From the NCBI RefSeq assembly GCF_034140825.1, contig NC_089046.1, forward strand, positions 27,926,001 to 27,990,000: 64,000 nt of DNA, written 5' to 3'. This document shows, one piece after another, positions 35,928 to 48,211 of this stretch. Source of the stretch: Oryza sativa Japonica Group. Its lineage: Eukaryota > Streptophyta > Magnoliopsida > Poales > Poaceae. Each line of letters starts with the position of its first letter. Position 1 is the first letter of the stretch. The notes under the pieces were generated by a model that was given only the letters and a program-made list of their open reading frames with translations, did not search any database and was not told the origin of the DNA. Both the position numbers and the translations under genes were made by a program.

Positions 35928-36749
35928 AAAGGGAAATTTTTTAGTCCTAGAAAAAGCATCATCGAAAAGGAATCCGGTGGAATTTGCGAATGTCTTGAGG
36001 GGGAGCACTGAAAAAGTTGTCCCCAAGTAGGCGTAGGCAACAACAATTCAACCATGGCCGTGCTGAAAAGCCAAATCTTCCCTCTCTAATCTCCTTCTTT
36101 CCTCTGCTTTCCTCTAAATGTCCAGATGGTACCACCACCCAAGTACTCCGATTTTTTCAGCTCGGCGATTGAGGAAGATCTTCTCATCATCACCACCACC
36201 GTGCTACCCTAGCCTAACCTAGAGGCCTTCAACCTCTGCTCGATCGATCTGCTGCTGCTTCTCCAAGGCGAGCTTCGTGATCAAAGGTCCTTATTCTCTC
36301 ATCAGCTCTGCTCTGCTTGGTTTTGGTTTTGGTTCATTCAGTTTGATTCATTTGATGGATAGATTGGCAAGGAGTATGAGTATCTTCTTGTTTCCCTTTT
36401 TGCGGCGATTTGCTGCTCTTGTTCGCTTTCAGTTCGTCTCTCATCTTTATGCGTTTCTTGGCTCCCGGTGAAGGAATCACGATTCAGGAATCTCGGACTC
36501 CGTGATTTTCACCAGAGAAATTCTTTTTTTTTTAACCCACTCATCACCGTGTAATTTTTTTAATTTCTTCTCTGCTTCGATTTCACCGAAGGGCAGAAAC
36601 CGCTCTTCCTTGGACGTAACCGCTTCTCGGATCCACACATACATTAATTTTTTTTGCATTTTTGTTTAGGATAGGATTGGAGCCAATAATATTGTTTACT
36701 AGTAGGATTTTTCATTTTTCAATAAGATGTCTTGTTCTTGGATGTTGCC

Positions 36750-38380
36750 ATGGACAGCATGCAAGGAGGGGTAGCGATGGTGGTGACAGTGAACGGCGGC
36801 AATGGCAAGGACAGCTTCGGCAACATGGCGAGGCCGCCGTCGAGGAGCCTCCTCCCCCTCAAGCTCCTCAAGCCGTTCCTCATCTTCGCCGTGCTCGCCA
36901 CCGGCTTCCTCGCCGCCGCCGCAGCCGCCCTCCTCCTCCTCGGCGGCGGCGCTGGCGCCTCCTACGTCCCCAACGTCCTCTCGGCAACGGCGTGGCAGCA
37001 GCAGCCGCGGTGCGCGCAGCAGCAGGAGGACGGCGGGCGGGCGGCGCTGGAGCGGTGGACGCGGCTACCGGCGGCGAGCGCCTGGCACAACATGAGCGAC
37101 GAGGAGCTGCTCTGGGCGGCGTCGATGGAGCCGCGGGTGCGGCGGTATCCGTACCGGCGGGTGCCCAAGGTGGCGTTCATGTTCCTCACGCGTGGGCCGC
37201 TGCCATTGGCGCCGCTCTGGGAGAGGTTCTTCAATGGCAGCGGCGGCCGGGAGCTCTTCTCCATCTATGTCCACTCCACGCCCGGATACAACCCCGACTT
37301 CCCGACAACCTCCGTCTTCTACCGCCGCCAGGTGCCCAGCCAGGTACTACAAACTCAAATCTCATATCAAATTTGATTAGTTTCCGTTTCAAATGCGAGA
37401 TGATTTTTTTCATTTCTCAATTAAATTAAAAGATTGGGGGGAATTTGGAGAGCGTTGAGTCGGGTTCGTGTCCAGATGAATGTTCAGCTTCCGTGGCATC
37501 TTGGCAAGTGCAGTGCGCCACGAATGCAAGGGTGAAAATGACATGGTGTAAAAGTCTCCCTCCTTAATAATCCCAAAAAAAAATAAGAATATTCAATCAC
37601 ACTTGTACAGGCTACATACAATTAGCTAGAAACAAATTTCATCTCGTTTTCTCATCCATCGTCAGCATCTCTGAAACAATAATTCCAGAAGCAAACCTGA
37701 AGAGTGTATGAAATGGATTGGAAATTGAAATGGGTGTGCAGGTGGCGCAATGGGGGCAGACGAACATGTTCGACGCGGAGCGGCGGCTGCTGGCGAACGC
37801 GCTGCTGGACGGCGGCAACGAGCGCTTCGTGCTCGTCTCCGAGTCGTGCGTGCCGCTGCACGGCTTCCCGGCGGTGTACGGCTACCTGACCGCCTCCCGC
37901 CACAGCTTCGTCGGCGCCTTCGACGACCCGGGCCCGCACGGCCGCGGCCGCTACAGGGCGGGGCTGGCGCCGGAGGTGTCGCCGGAGCAGTGGCGCAAGG
38001 GCGCGCAGTGGTTCGAGGTGGACCGGTCGCTGGCCGTGTTCGTCGTCGGCGACGAGCGGTACTACCCGAGGTTCCGGGAGCTGTGCCGGCCGCCGTGCTA
38101 CGTGGACGAGCACTACCTGCCGACGGTGCTGTCCATCGAGGCGGCGGGGCGGATCGCGAACCGGAGCGTGACGTGGGTGGACTGGTCGCGCGGCGGCGCG
38201 CACCCGGCGACGTTCGGCGGCGCGGACGTCGGCGAGGCGTGGGTGAGGAAGGCGGCGGCGGGGCAGAGGTGCCTGTACAACGGCCAGCCGTCGGAGGTGT
38301 GCTTCCTCTTCGCGAGGAAGTTGGCGCCAAGCGCGCTGCAGCCGCTGCTCGCGCTCCCGCCAACGCTGCTCGGCTACTAG
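36750..38380 (+). CDS. BC10/DUF266-type glycosyltransferase (Core-2/I-branching family, GT14-like)
   Basis: Two exons, 36,750-37,343 and 37,742-38,380, joined at GT-AG sites in phase 0, give 410 aa. Residues about 42-65 are one hydrophobic segment after a short basic N-terminus, so a type II Golgi membrane protein is likely. Family hallmarks follow: PKVAFMFLTRGPLPLAPLWE, YVHSTPGYNPDF, WGQTNMFDAERRLLANALLD, FVLVSESCVPL, FDDPGPHGRGRY, WRKGAQWFEVDR, CYVDEHYLPT and TWVDWSRGGAHP. The length is usual. Rice BC10, a family member, affects culm strength and wall cellulose and arabinogalactan; the acceptor of this copy is unknown. The start at 36,750 (GCCATGGAC) is preferred; a TTG further upstream in the same frame is not a plausible start. 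Exon 1 is extremely GC-rich, typical of grass genes. Confidence 0.93.
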
Positions 38381-38697
38381 AATTTTTTTCTACTACTACT
38401 CTCATCAGTTACGTATAGATGTACGTACTGTACGTCTCTCACTCAAATGTCTACATTATATATACGATGTATACTCACATCACAGAAATTTTTTGAGCGG
38501 TAATATATAAAATTTTTTATACTCCATCCACTGTTGCGGTTAATCGGTTATGGATGAAAATGGTATGGACTTTCCCAACCGTATCGACTATCGTTTCCGT
38601 CTTGTACCAGCCGTTTTATTTCGATCATGTGTTTGAAAAGTTACTACCTACTGCTTTGAATCTTCACTATAATAGGAACATATGATGTTAATATATA

Positions 38698-39528
38698 CCG
38701 CCTCCAATTCAAAATGTACGATGCCATTAACTTTTAACATAACGTTTGACCATTTATTTTATTCAAAACAGTTACATAAATATTATTTAGGGCTTGTTCG
38801 GTTCATAGAGTTTTCAAATGAAAGGAATAGTAAAAGCAAAGAATCAGGATGTCACATGCACTCCATTCCTTAGGAATTTTTCTAAAAGGTCTCACATCAT
38901 GCAAAGAATCCTATAAAATAATTTTTGCCGTTTCTCATGTGCTATGTAGACAAAGAACCTGACAAGCTTCATATTACACAGTGCAAGTACTTAGTAGTGG
39001 GTCCCACATGTACATCTTTTCACTTTTCATCTCCCAATCTCTTTCTCCTCCCCAACCGAGGTTGCAAGCTCCACAAGACCACAACGCAGCGCCCAGCCGT
39101 TCTCCCTGCGTTGCGCTCCCTCGACCGTCACGGAGAACGCGTGCCCTCTTGTGGCTCCGCCTCCGCGAACTCGCCCAGGCAACGCACTTTGGCGACGTGG
39201 TGTCAATTTTTCCGTTGGCACTGACCGGGCTGAACGACACGTAGGCCCATTGTAAATGCCCTAAGGCTACAATCCTTATGAATTTGATAGGATCCATTCC
39301 TATGAAATGAATGATGCATATAGGAAAAGAATCATAAGGTTTGAATTCCTACAATAATCCTATGAAAATCCTCTAAGCCAAATGAGTCCTTATTTTTTTC
39401 TAACTTGTTTTATGATCAAATAAAATATAATCTTAAATTATACTTTTACATATTTATACTAAATTTTTGAAAAAAAAGATCAAACTTTGTGCGAAAAGTA
39501 AACGGCGTCATACATTTTGAAAAGAGCT
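38698..39528. mobile_element. Stowaway-like MITE interrupted by another element
   Basis: Left arm CCGCCTCCAATTCAAAATGT with GATGCCATTAAC at 38,698-38,789; right arm AAACGGCGTCATACATTTTG at about 39,390-39,528. Together these rebuild the ends of a diverged Stowaway of the same group as the one at 356-581. A 600-bp element now sits in its middle. Confidence 0.65.
38790..39389. mobile_element. Tourist-like element with a GC-rich core
   Basis: GGGCTTGTTCGGTTCATAG at the left and GCCAAATGAGTCC at the right are imperfect inverted ends, flanked by TTA direct repeats (38,787-38,789 and 39,390-39,392). About 150 bases at each side are AT-rich arms; the middle (about 39,005-39,245) is GC-rich and unlike them, with no coding family recognised. 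The TTA duplication suggests PIF/Harbinger. Confidence 0.65.
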
Positions 39529-42336
39529 ACTATATAAAGTAAACATTGTCGTGACTTGCTTTCCCTTGTGACACATTGTTTTCAAGGCTCTATTCCGGTA
39601 ATTTTATCTCCGGTGATTTCATTTTTTCGTTATCATTAATCATTTTTGGCTCTTTCGCTTCGATTCCTTTTTTAAGAAAAGAAAAACAATACGGAAATGG
39701 TTTAAACATTTTCTGACAGTTTTTGGCCATTTTCATCTATAGACGGATCTAGGGGGTGGCCCAGTGATCCAGTGACAAAAAAAAATCCTAGCCCAATACA
39801 TATATATACATATGCGAAAAGAAATTTTAAAAAAAGAAAAAAAAAGCTCCTTTATTAATATATTATAACGCACATTTGATTAATTTATACTTATAGCTTG
39901 GTTATATTTAGAGTATTTAAAAATTTTATATGAATTGAACCACCCATATAAAATTAACTAGATAGGCCAACTGTTTTCATCCCTAGCTTCAATGCTTGAA
40001 TGCCCTTTTCTTCTTTTTTTTTTGAAGGAAATGAATGCCCTTTTCTAGTCAAAGCTGCAAGGCTGCAATGTGAAGATTCTATGGTTGTTCACATGCTGAG
40101 CATGAGCAGAGAGGCCCAAACCACCCAACCAAAGAAAAAGGCAGCCGCCACCACAGATACAATTGGAGTGGTCGCACTTGACATCGCCGGCGTGTGAGCT
40201 ACGGCCGGCCGGAGCCCTCCACCCTTGACGTCGTCACCGGCACAGCCACGGCACAACGACTGCTACTAGGAGCAATATATGACAGGTTGACAGACTGGTT
40301 GTTGGTCTCAACAAAAACACCCACCACTAGCAAAATCCTTACTACTGTATTATTGTTGACAAAGCAACCACTCAATTTGCTACTGTTCTGTTGTTGATCC
40401 ATCAACATGTCTAAGTAAGTATTCCAATTGTACTGTTGCTTGCAGAAATTATCATACAACTCTCCACTTCCCTACCAACTTTTACTGTGAACTAGTAGAC
40501 CCACAAACTGAAACTGACAGGAGGAGATCAAAACATCGGAGTACAACCAACCAATAATTCAAACATAAAGTACTCCACTCCGTAAGTACTAGCGATTAAG
40601 ACAGCTCCTCAGCTGGTTGCTGCAGCTCAATTCATGGTGTTTAATCAATGAAGGCATGAAGCAACAGTTGGGAGTGATGGGAGTCCCAGTTCTCTCACAA
40701 TGCTCAGATACTACCAAGCAGATGAACAGGTTGCAGGACATGGACTTGCTTGCAGCCTCCTAGCCTGCATTTGATGATGGCTCCCAATTTGTGCACTGCA
40801 GAAGTGCAGAGTGCAGGCTGCAGATCGACTGCCTGATCTGCTCCCCTCTGTTGAGCCACACATGTAACATGCTGCCCTGCTGCTTGTAGCCGAGCTGATC
40901 AGCTAGCTCATACATATGTATGTATGCCCACCTGTTGCCACGATCTCTCTTGTGCAAATGCCACGCGAGCAGTGAAGCGCAGGGGATGGAACAAGGATTC
41001 GTTCTCTCATTGATTAGCAGGACTGCAGTGCCACTAGTTCTAAATTCTAGTAGCATATGCATGTCATGTGAGTATGTGACTATATGTGAGTAGTTGATGG
41101 CTTGATTCTGGTGAAAAGCTTGGCAGGATCCTTTCTTGGTCACTGCAGCTTATAATTTGCTTAGACTGAAACCGAGGCGAAGGCACAGATTCCTCACTTT
41201 AGTCTGTTTATGTTTATTTTCCTTTCTGTTTATCCCTGAGAGAGTTGTCATGTACAAGTATCCTCGTATCTTCAATATTCACGGCTTCTTTGGTTTAGCA
41301 TCCTACTAAAACGTTGATGGTGCTAAAACCTGGACAAGTTTCACCCTTGCCAACTTGTTTATATGATAAAGTTGTGTTTGCTTTTATGCCAATGAAAAGC
41401 CAAAACTGTTGACTAAAATCTAGAAAGTGGCAAATTAGACATTTGCAATGCCAATGAGTTGGCTTCAAACTAGAACCACCATATCCACTATTTAAGCTAC
41501 CAAAATATCAGTAGGGCAAGTTTTGGCTCCAATTCAAAACGACCCTCAGTTTTCACTGAAGAATTTTGCAGAAGAAGATGAGGACTACTGCTGTGGGTGT
41601 AAACTAGCTGCAAGACCATTGGTTGTGATCTCACTATGCTAGGGATGTGATTGAAGAAGAGAGACAATTAGTAAGAAATTCAGAGCTAATTGTAAACTAC
41701 TAGCAAGAAAAGAAAAGGAATGAGGTTGAAGAAGAGAGACATCGTTTTTTTTGTTCTGTCTGCACCTGTAACTGAGCAAGACAAGGCAGGTGATGGCACT
41801 GAACAATATATTAGTACTAGAAATTCAGGACTTGTTCAATAGATGCATGCATACCAATGTAGTATAGATTATATGACCACATGTTGGGTAAGTCAATTCA
41901 AGTTTGTTCATCAGTTGATGTCAAAAAAAATCACTGGATTAATATATTTTAATAAGCTTGCCTATGCGCAGGACCAAACTGAAAAGGTCCTAGCAGTTTT
42001 GCCCATAATAAAGGCCAGATATTTTTCTTAACAAGCAGAAACCGTGTATAGGTTGAGAAATCTCCTCGGATCATCACCCAGAATCACCAGGATTTGCAAA
42101 ATTTCTTCTTTTACTGACATGAACAACACAATAACAACATAGCACTAAGAAGTAGAAGTAAGCAGGGATTGGATCATCGAATTGCTCCTACACCAATCCC
42201 ATCTTTGTTTGTTGATTTTTTTTTTGTGTCATGTTAATCTCTTCGATCCCCGTTTGGACGCCACACCTATTTACAATCTAAGTAGTAGAGTAGTGAGGAA
42301 CATGTTACAAGGATGCATGGTGGGTGGTGGTTCACC

Positions 42337-43221
42337 TCATAGGTCCTTGTCGTGGCGCGCGCTGGCGGCGGTGGCGCCGCCGTCGTCGTCGCAGACGCCG
42401 CGCTTGCCGTAGCAATGCAAGAAGACCCAGAGGAGCGCGGCGTTGAGGAGGGTGTTGAAGACCCAGGCGCCGATGCCGCTGCACCCGCCGCCGGCGACGC
42501 CGCCGAAGTGCATCCACACGACGCCGACGTGGCAGAGGAGGTTGCACCCGAGGAGCGCGCACTGGCAGGCGAGCGCGACGGGGGCGCCACGGGCGGCGGG
42601 GAGGCCGGCGCCGACCCAGAAGCGGAACCCGAAGGCGACGGCGTGGGCGAGCGTGGAGGCGAGGATGGCGAGCACCTGGAACGACTGCGAGAACTCGAGC
42701 CAGAGGAAGGCCATGGCGACGGATGCCGCGTGCGCGAACACCCTCGCCGCGGCGCCGCGACGGCGTTGCAGCACGGCGAAGAGCCCCCGCGCGGCGTGGA
42801 GGTAGCGGGAGAGGTAGTATGCGTAGGACCAGAAGAAGACGCGGCCGGAGGAGCGCGTCCCCGGCGGGAAGCAGAGGAGCCAGCGGAACGGGGTGGTGCG
42901 GCTCCGTCCGCGCCACGACCACCGCGTGTCGCGTATCTCGGCGAGCGCGGAGAGCAGCGTGCCGGCGAAGATGGCGGCGGAGACGGCGGCCATCAGGAGC
43001 GCGTGGGCCGCGGGCAAGGGCCCCAGCGGGAGCGGCCTCCGGCGGCGCAAAAGGGCGGCGAGGATGGCGTCGAGGGCGAGGCAGAGCGCGACGTAGGAGG
43101 CGAGGAAGCCGAGGAGGAAGGCCCAGGTGGAGAACCACAGCCCCGTGGGGCTCCACCTGAAGGACACGATTGCCGGGTGCTCGGCGAGCCAGTAGGCGGC
43201 GGTGGAGGTGGCGGCGGCCAT
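42337..43221 (-). CDS. ELO-family (GNS1/SUR4) elongase-like membrane protein, HOS3-like
   Basis: A single exon encodes 294 aa with about seven hydrophobic segments (near 30-55, 72-92, 128-150, 160-178, 182-202, 215-238 and 253-270). Conserved blocks of the plant ELO-like group are visible: VFFWSYAYYLSRYLHAARG (128-146), MAFLWLEFSQSFQVLAIL (170-187), FGFRFWVG (197-204), and CSGIGAWVFNTLLNAALL (247-264). ELO proteins are ER condensing enzymes for fatty-acid elongation and use an HxxHH histidine box. Here the matching spot reads HAASV (164-168), so only the first His is kept, as appears typical of the Arabidopsis HOS3/AT4G36830-like subgroup. Elongase activity is therefore uncertain. A TATA box lies about 62 bases upstream of the start. 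It is intronless and very GC-rich. Confidence 0.88.
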   Translation of the reverse strand: MAAATSTAAYWLAEHPAIVSFRWSPTGLWFSTWAFLLGFLASYVALCLALDAILAALLRRRRPLPLGPLPAAHALLMAAVSAAIFAGTLLSALAEIRDTRWSWRGRSRTTPFRWLLCFPPGTRSSGRVFFWSYAYYLSRYLHAARGLFAVLQRRRGAAARVFAHAASVAMAFLWLEFSQSFQVLAILASTLAHAVAFGFRFWVGAGLPAARGAPVALACQCALLGCNLLCHVGVVWMHFGGVAGGGCSGIGAWVFNTLLNAALLWVFLHCYGKRGVCDDDGGATAASARHDKDL

Positions 43222-43961
43222 GGTCGTCGGCGTCGGCGTCGGCGTGTGGTCGGGTGGATGGAAAGGGATTCGTCCGTGTGTGTATATATATAGCCTCGAG
43301 TTTATTTATTGGATTCGGATGAATTTGTCGGTCAGCTCAAGCTCTCGTTTCTGATTTTTGATTTTCTTTGACGAATTTATTGATTTATAATTAGAGTTCT
43401 AGATGGCCTTTTGCATAAAAAAAGGGTGAGTTTGACAGGAGACTCTCTCTAAATTTTCATCCTTTTCTTTAAAAAAACGTCAGGAGAAGGGACCGGAGCG
43501 GCTAAAATTAGGCTCGCTGTTTTGGGTTTCTAGAGGCACGATTCGCGTGCTCTTTTGCTCCTCCTTCCTTACGTGTTTGGTTGTTGCCAGGACCAAACAC
43601 TCTTAGTTGTACATTTAGGATAGCTAAAATTAATGAATAATCTTAATTTCTTTTAGTACTCCTTTTAATCTGATAACTAAAATTGAGTAATATAATCTGA
43701 ATTCTTATGTTAACAAAGTTGTTTTAAATAGTATTCTAATAAAATTTTTAGAATTTTTTTTTTACACAAACATACCGTTTAGAAAAACTTGCAAAGCGTG
43801 TAAACAAAAATCCAGAATACATAATAAGAAAAGAACAAGGTCTTCATGTAATTCGGATTGCTTACAACTCTGAAAGTACATATACTTCAAAGAGAAAAAG
43901 AAATTAATTTGGTACTTGCAATTGAGAAAAAGGGGCAGGATGATTCACTTACAAATTAAAA
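43222..43961. other. Promoter of ELO-like gene and AT-rich spacer to the LINE
   Basis: The left edge carries the TATA box of the ELO-like gene. The rest is AT-rich without inverted ends or reading frames I can support, ending in the LINE target site. Confidence 0.45.
43283..43292 (-). promoter_or_regulatory. TATA box of the ELO-like gene
   Basis: GGCTATATATATACACA on the minus strand, about 62-72 bases upstream of the start codon. Confidence 0.65.
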
Positions 43962-43992
43962 TGAAAAGAAAGATAGAAGGGTTTTTTTTGAA

Positions 43993-46900
43993 ATGCTAGC
44001 GAGCACTCCACCTCCGCCGCCGTCGGCGCCCCAGCCGGTGGCGCCCATGCTCCTCCGTCGCCCGCAGATCCCGACGCCCCTCTCGGCGGCCTCCTGGCCG
44101 TCGGCCGCCCCAGCACTGTCCTCCGGTTCGCCAAGACCGAGCGCCGGCATGTTCTGGGAAATCTCGCCGCCACCGCCTCCTCCACCAGCGTCCGGTGTCC
44201 GCCTGGCTCAAGACAGCACTACCCACGTCTCCGAGTCCACAGTGCCCCCACGCTCCTTCGTCGATGCGGTACGCAGGTCTCCGGGAGCCAGCTCCAGTCG
44301 GCTTGCTCCCCAACCACCGCCGCGTCCCACATTAAAGTCCGTCTTTACTGTGCCTTCGCCGCGACGCGACGCCTACCGCCGCGCCTACGAGCTGGCTCCG
44401 AGAGAGAGGAGGGACATCCTCCCTCATAGGCGTACGACGCCACGCCCCGCATTCACGCCGGCCGAGCCAGGATGGACAGAGGTCAAACCTCGGCGCTGGT
44501 GGAGAGAGAAAGGGCATTCAATCCATGGCCAACGGCCCGATTCAAGGCGAGAAGACGGCGCTGGAAGGAGAGCCGCCCTCTCCTTGGAGGAGTTCAAGGC
44601 TAGAACCAGGGGACGTTGCTTCGTCTGTCTAGCCCGCGACCACCGGGCATCGGCGTGCCGCGACCCCCCGCGCTGTTTCACCTGTTTTCGCACCGGGCAC
44701 CGAGCGCGCCACTGCAATTCATCCCATCTCACCTACCGCCCGCTGCGTCTGGACGCAAAAGCTTCTCATGCTTTCCCAAGAACACCAAGAGCAGACAGAT
44801 CTCGCTCCCCGCGTCCCACACACCGCTCGCGGCGCCTGCCCAGAGCTACTTGCGCCTCGCCAAGAACAAGCAGATCCCGTTTCCCATCCCCCCGCCGCCG
44901 ACATGCTTTGAGTGACCGCCGCCGGAATCCTCCTCCACCACGCAAGAAATGCCAGGGAGCGCCTGACAAGCGCGCCCCCATGCCGCCCCTCCCCCTGCTC
45001 CACAGTTGCCGAGAAGCAGAGCTTCTGCCACCGCCGCCGCCACCCACTGGTGTTATGGCGCAATTGGGTGACCCGGAGACGCGCCCCCTCGAGGATGTCG
45101 TCTTTATCCCGACGTCGCATGCCATCGATGCAGAGCTGTGCGAGTGGGAGAGCACGGCCACGGTCACTTGGGCGATGCCCCCCCCCCCCCCCCCCGCGTC
45201 TGCCACTGCCAAAGACGTCGAGCGCGTCATTGCCGACGAGTTCGGCCTACGCGCAGGAGAGCTTGCTGTGTCACTCCACTATCCGGAGGCCTTCCTCCTC
45301 AAGTTCAAGCACCGCCGGCATTGCGAGGAGGTGGTAAAGCAGGGCTTCGCCAAGGGCCGAGGTATTGAGGTCTACTTCATCCAATGGCGCAGCCGAACAT
45401 GCACCTAAGAATCGGTGGAAACCGACCTCGTCCACCCTGTTGACGCCGGCGACACGAGGGTGATCTCGCTCTGGGCATGGACTCCAAACCCGAGCCGCAT
45501 CCACAAGCGCGTGTGGGTGACAATCACGCGCCAAACCCGTGATCCACTCCTCGAGTCGATCACGATCTCGGAGACGCTGCCGGAGCATTGGCAACAAGAG
45601 GTCAAGCACCCGGTTCTCTTCCATATTGAGGAGATCCACGACTACACCGCGGCGGCTGTCGACCTCCGCAACCCGAAGTCCTGCAGGCCGGCGACGCGCA
45701 CCCTGCCGCCGTGGCACCTAGGGGTTCTTGACGGCGAGCGAGCCCCGCCGCGCCTCTTCGAGAACTTCCCCTACCACCCGCATCCGCCGCGGACCTTCAC
45801 CTTCCGCCAAGGTCGCGCGGAGGGCGTGGAGAACAACACCGCCGCCTTCCAGAGGGAGGTTCGCGACCAAGGTAGCAGAACGGTGAGGGACGCCATTGGC
45901 CGAGACGGCGGAAGAAGGCAAGAGAAGGGGCACCGCGACAGGCGCCGGGATGACCGCGATGACCGTCGCGGGCGCAACAGGAGGTATAACAGCGACCACC
46001 CAGATGACCTCCGACGTGGAGGACGGCGCGACGACGACAATGATGATCGCGACAACGGGGGACGTGATGTCGCGCACGGAAGGGGCGGCGTTCGCGGCCC
46101 AGACGTCAACTTCAGGCGGGAACGCACGCACTCGCCGCGTGCCCGCGATCGCGGCGACACGGGAAGACGCGACGGGCAACGCCATCAAGCAAACTGCGGC
46201 GGCAAGGACGACGGGGCCAACGACCGCGACATGGGCAACCCACCCCCAGCGGTCCTCAACCCTGTCATGATGGCACCGGCGCGGGTCATCCAGCCGAGTT
46301 TGCCCCCACGCAACAAGGGGCCTCTCCTCCCGCTGCGACGCCCTCGCGTCGAAAAGGGGAATGAAGCCCGGTCCGCCGCGACGATCCCGGCGGCGCGGGT
46401 CTTCACCCGCATCAACGAGGAGATCACTGCCGCCTCGGTGGAGGGGGCATTGCGGCAAATACTCGTGGCGGCCGGCGTGGCGGTGGCGCTCGACAAACTA
46501 ACCGCACCGCCCTCCGCAACTCCTTCACTGCTGGAAGATCAAGTGCGGCCCATGACTCCGACGGCATCGCTGACGGCAAATGACGCGCCCACAAAGAAGC
46601 AGCTGCCAGCCCTGAGCGCAGAGTACAACGCTGTGACGTCCCTGTTCGAGGCGATGTCGGTGAACAAGCCATTGTCGCCGGAACCGCTGCATCAGGCAAC
46701 GCCGACGCCGCTCACTCCCACGACGATGGATGGAGATGATGAAGTAATCTTCGAATCCGCCCAGGTAACGCCGACCCCACCATGTGCCCTGTTCAAAGAG
46801 CTCCCCCCTGCAATCCTCTCCACGCCTGCAATCCTCTCCACGCCGCAGGTGCTGATCGACCACGCCGGCGAGCTGCAGATGCCGAACTCGCTCGCTGACC

Positions 46901-47250
46901 GCGCCGGCGACCTTCAGATGCCGACCGTGGCTGCTGCTACGTTGGGAGAAGGGCGGAGGAGGAGCCCTAGGCTGGCGCAGTAGCCGCTGGCTGGACTGCC
47001 GATGTCACTGTGGGCGCAGATCAACCTCTGCCAACGCATGGGACTGGCACCGCCAGAGGGGGCCCTCACTGAGAAGGCGATCGCCGACTTCAAGGCGATG
47101 TTTAACATGCCTCTGCCGCAAGACGCCATTGATGCCCTCGCGCAGCTGTTCGGCCTCGACAAGGAAGACATGAAGGCAGCGGACTCAGCCCTGGCAATGT
47201 ACCTGGGTCCCTCCGACATCGGCTGCCAGGAGGAGATAGCCGCGGCGTGA
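43993..47250 (+). pseudogene. LINE ORF1 (nucleic-acid-binding protein with zinc knuckle)
   Basis: One reading frame from ATG at 43,993 to 47,250 (1,086 codons), interrupted by in-frame stops at 45,406-45,408 and 46,981-46,983. A double zinc knuckle, CFVCLARDHRASAC and CFTCFRTGHRARHC, is encoded at about 44,615-44,715, followed by Arg/Pro/Ser-rich sequence. The part at 45,415-46,983 includes an Asp/Arg-rich stretch, and the piece at 47,002-47,250 (MSLWAQINLCQRMGL, ALAQLFGLDKEDM) resembles the C-terminal end of other rice LINE ORF1 proteins. ORF1 proteins bind the element RNA. Confidence 0.85.
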
Positions 47251-48211
47251 TAGAGCTCTGTCCCGCGCCCCGGCGACTGGAGTAGACCATCTCCACGTAT
47301 CCATTTTACTTTCCTCGTTCGCATCAGCGTGAGACCTGGACGCGCGCCATTGGCATGATCATGAGCAGCGACATTACCTTCCAAGGCCGGACTATCTATT
47401 CGCAGCAATTTCGCGAACCGACCTCTCCCCTCTCGGTGCCGCAATTCCGCACCATAACGATGTCAGTGTTAGCACAAGGCCGCCACGACGACGATGATAG
47501 CGAAGCTCGCTGGCCGGCTTGCCCCACCGGCATCGAACGCGAGAGACAAGAGCGACGCAAACAAGACCAGCCGCCCGAACCCGAACACGCACTCCCTGGG
47601 CAGGAACGACCCTTCCTTGGCTCAGAACGTGACGGCGAACTCCAACGCCTCCCCGACCGCCATGATCTCCAGCCAGCTCGGCCGCACAGCCACCGACTCG
47701 CCGTGGGGCTCGGCGACGATCACCATGTACGCCGCCGACGCGGCGCCGACGTTCCTCACCCTCTTCGTCATGGTGTGCACACCGCCAGACGGCGACATGA
47801 ACCCAAGCCCTCCCAGGCCAGTTTTGGTCGACAACGCAACATCTAAAAGGCAACGCGATGGGCGCCGTGGCGGGCGCGGCGACCGGCGACGCACGACACC
47901 GCAACATCATCCACCGTCGAATTGTTGGCCCAACGACAAGTTGCTCTGGCCCATCTCCATGTGACCATCCTGCTTGGGCCGACCCAGTGCACCAGCAAGG
48001 CCCAACAACAAACTGCTTGCTGCCCCCATCTGGACCGCCACTTCTTGGGCCACCCAGCGACGCCAAGGCTGATAACCCGGGTGAAAACGCCACAAAACAA
48101 CTCAATGGGCTGTATACAGCCAAAGCAGAGGCCTGTAAAGATGTCTCCCTACAATCTCAACCTAGTTTTATGCACTGTGCACAACTCCCCCCTTGAGAAA
48201 GATTGTTTCTC

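Larger units (their letters stand above)
34412..36749. other. Intergenic and upstream region of the glycosyltransferase gene
   Basis: T-rich DNA with a diverged tandem repeat (34,615-34,945), a Tourist-like MITE (35,301-35,440), a 70-bp tandem duplication (35,789-35,927) and the likely promoter and leader of the glycosyltransferase gene (about 36,060-36,749). TTTTTGTTTAG near 36,660-36,670 could be the acceptor of a 5'UTR intron. Confidence 0.5.
38381..42336. other. Long gene-free interval with a nested MITE
   Basis: It holds the 3'UTR of the glycosyltransferase gene, the nested MITE pair at 38,698-39,528, AT-rich sequence (39,540-40,000) and apparently unique DNA to the 3' side of the ELO-like gene. 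A minus-strand frame of 127 codons at 40,760-41,143 shows no family features and biased composition was not evident. I see no supported gene. Confidence 0.5.

Noticed and set aside
36732-36749. Earlier in-frame start for the glycosyltransferase
   Set aside because: The upstream codon is TTG. The first ATG in frame, at 36,750, has a good context and gives the expected short cytosolic tail before the membrane segment.
37652-38405. Minus-strand frames (183 and 247 aa) over glycosyltransferase exon 2
   Set aside because: Antisense shadows of a GC-rich exon; Arg/Pro-rich and without family features.
40760-41143. 127-residue open frame on the minus strand
   Set aside because: No recognisable domain, signal peptide, leader or conserved motif. 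It may be transcribed, but nothing in the sequence supports a protein.
42332-43293. Long open frames on the plus strand (313 aa) and in another minus frame (274 aa) over the ELO-like gene
   Set aside because: They are shadows of a GC-rich gene. Only the 294-aa minus-strand frame has membrane segments and the family blocks.
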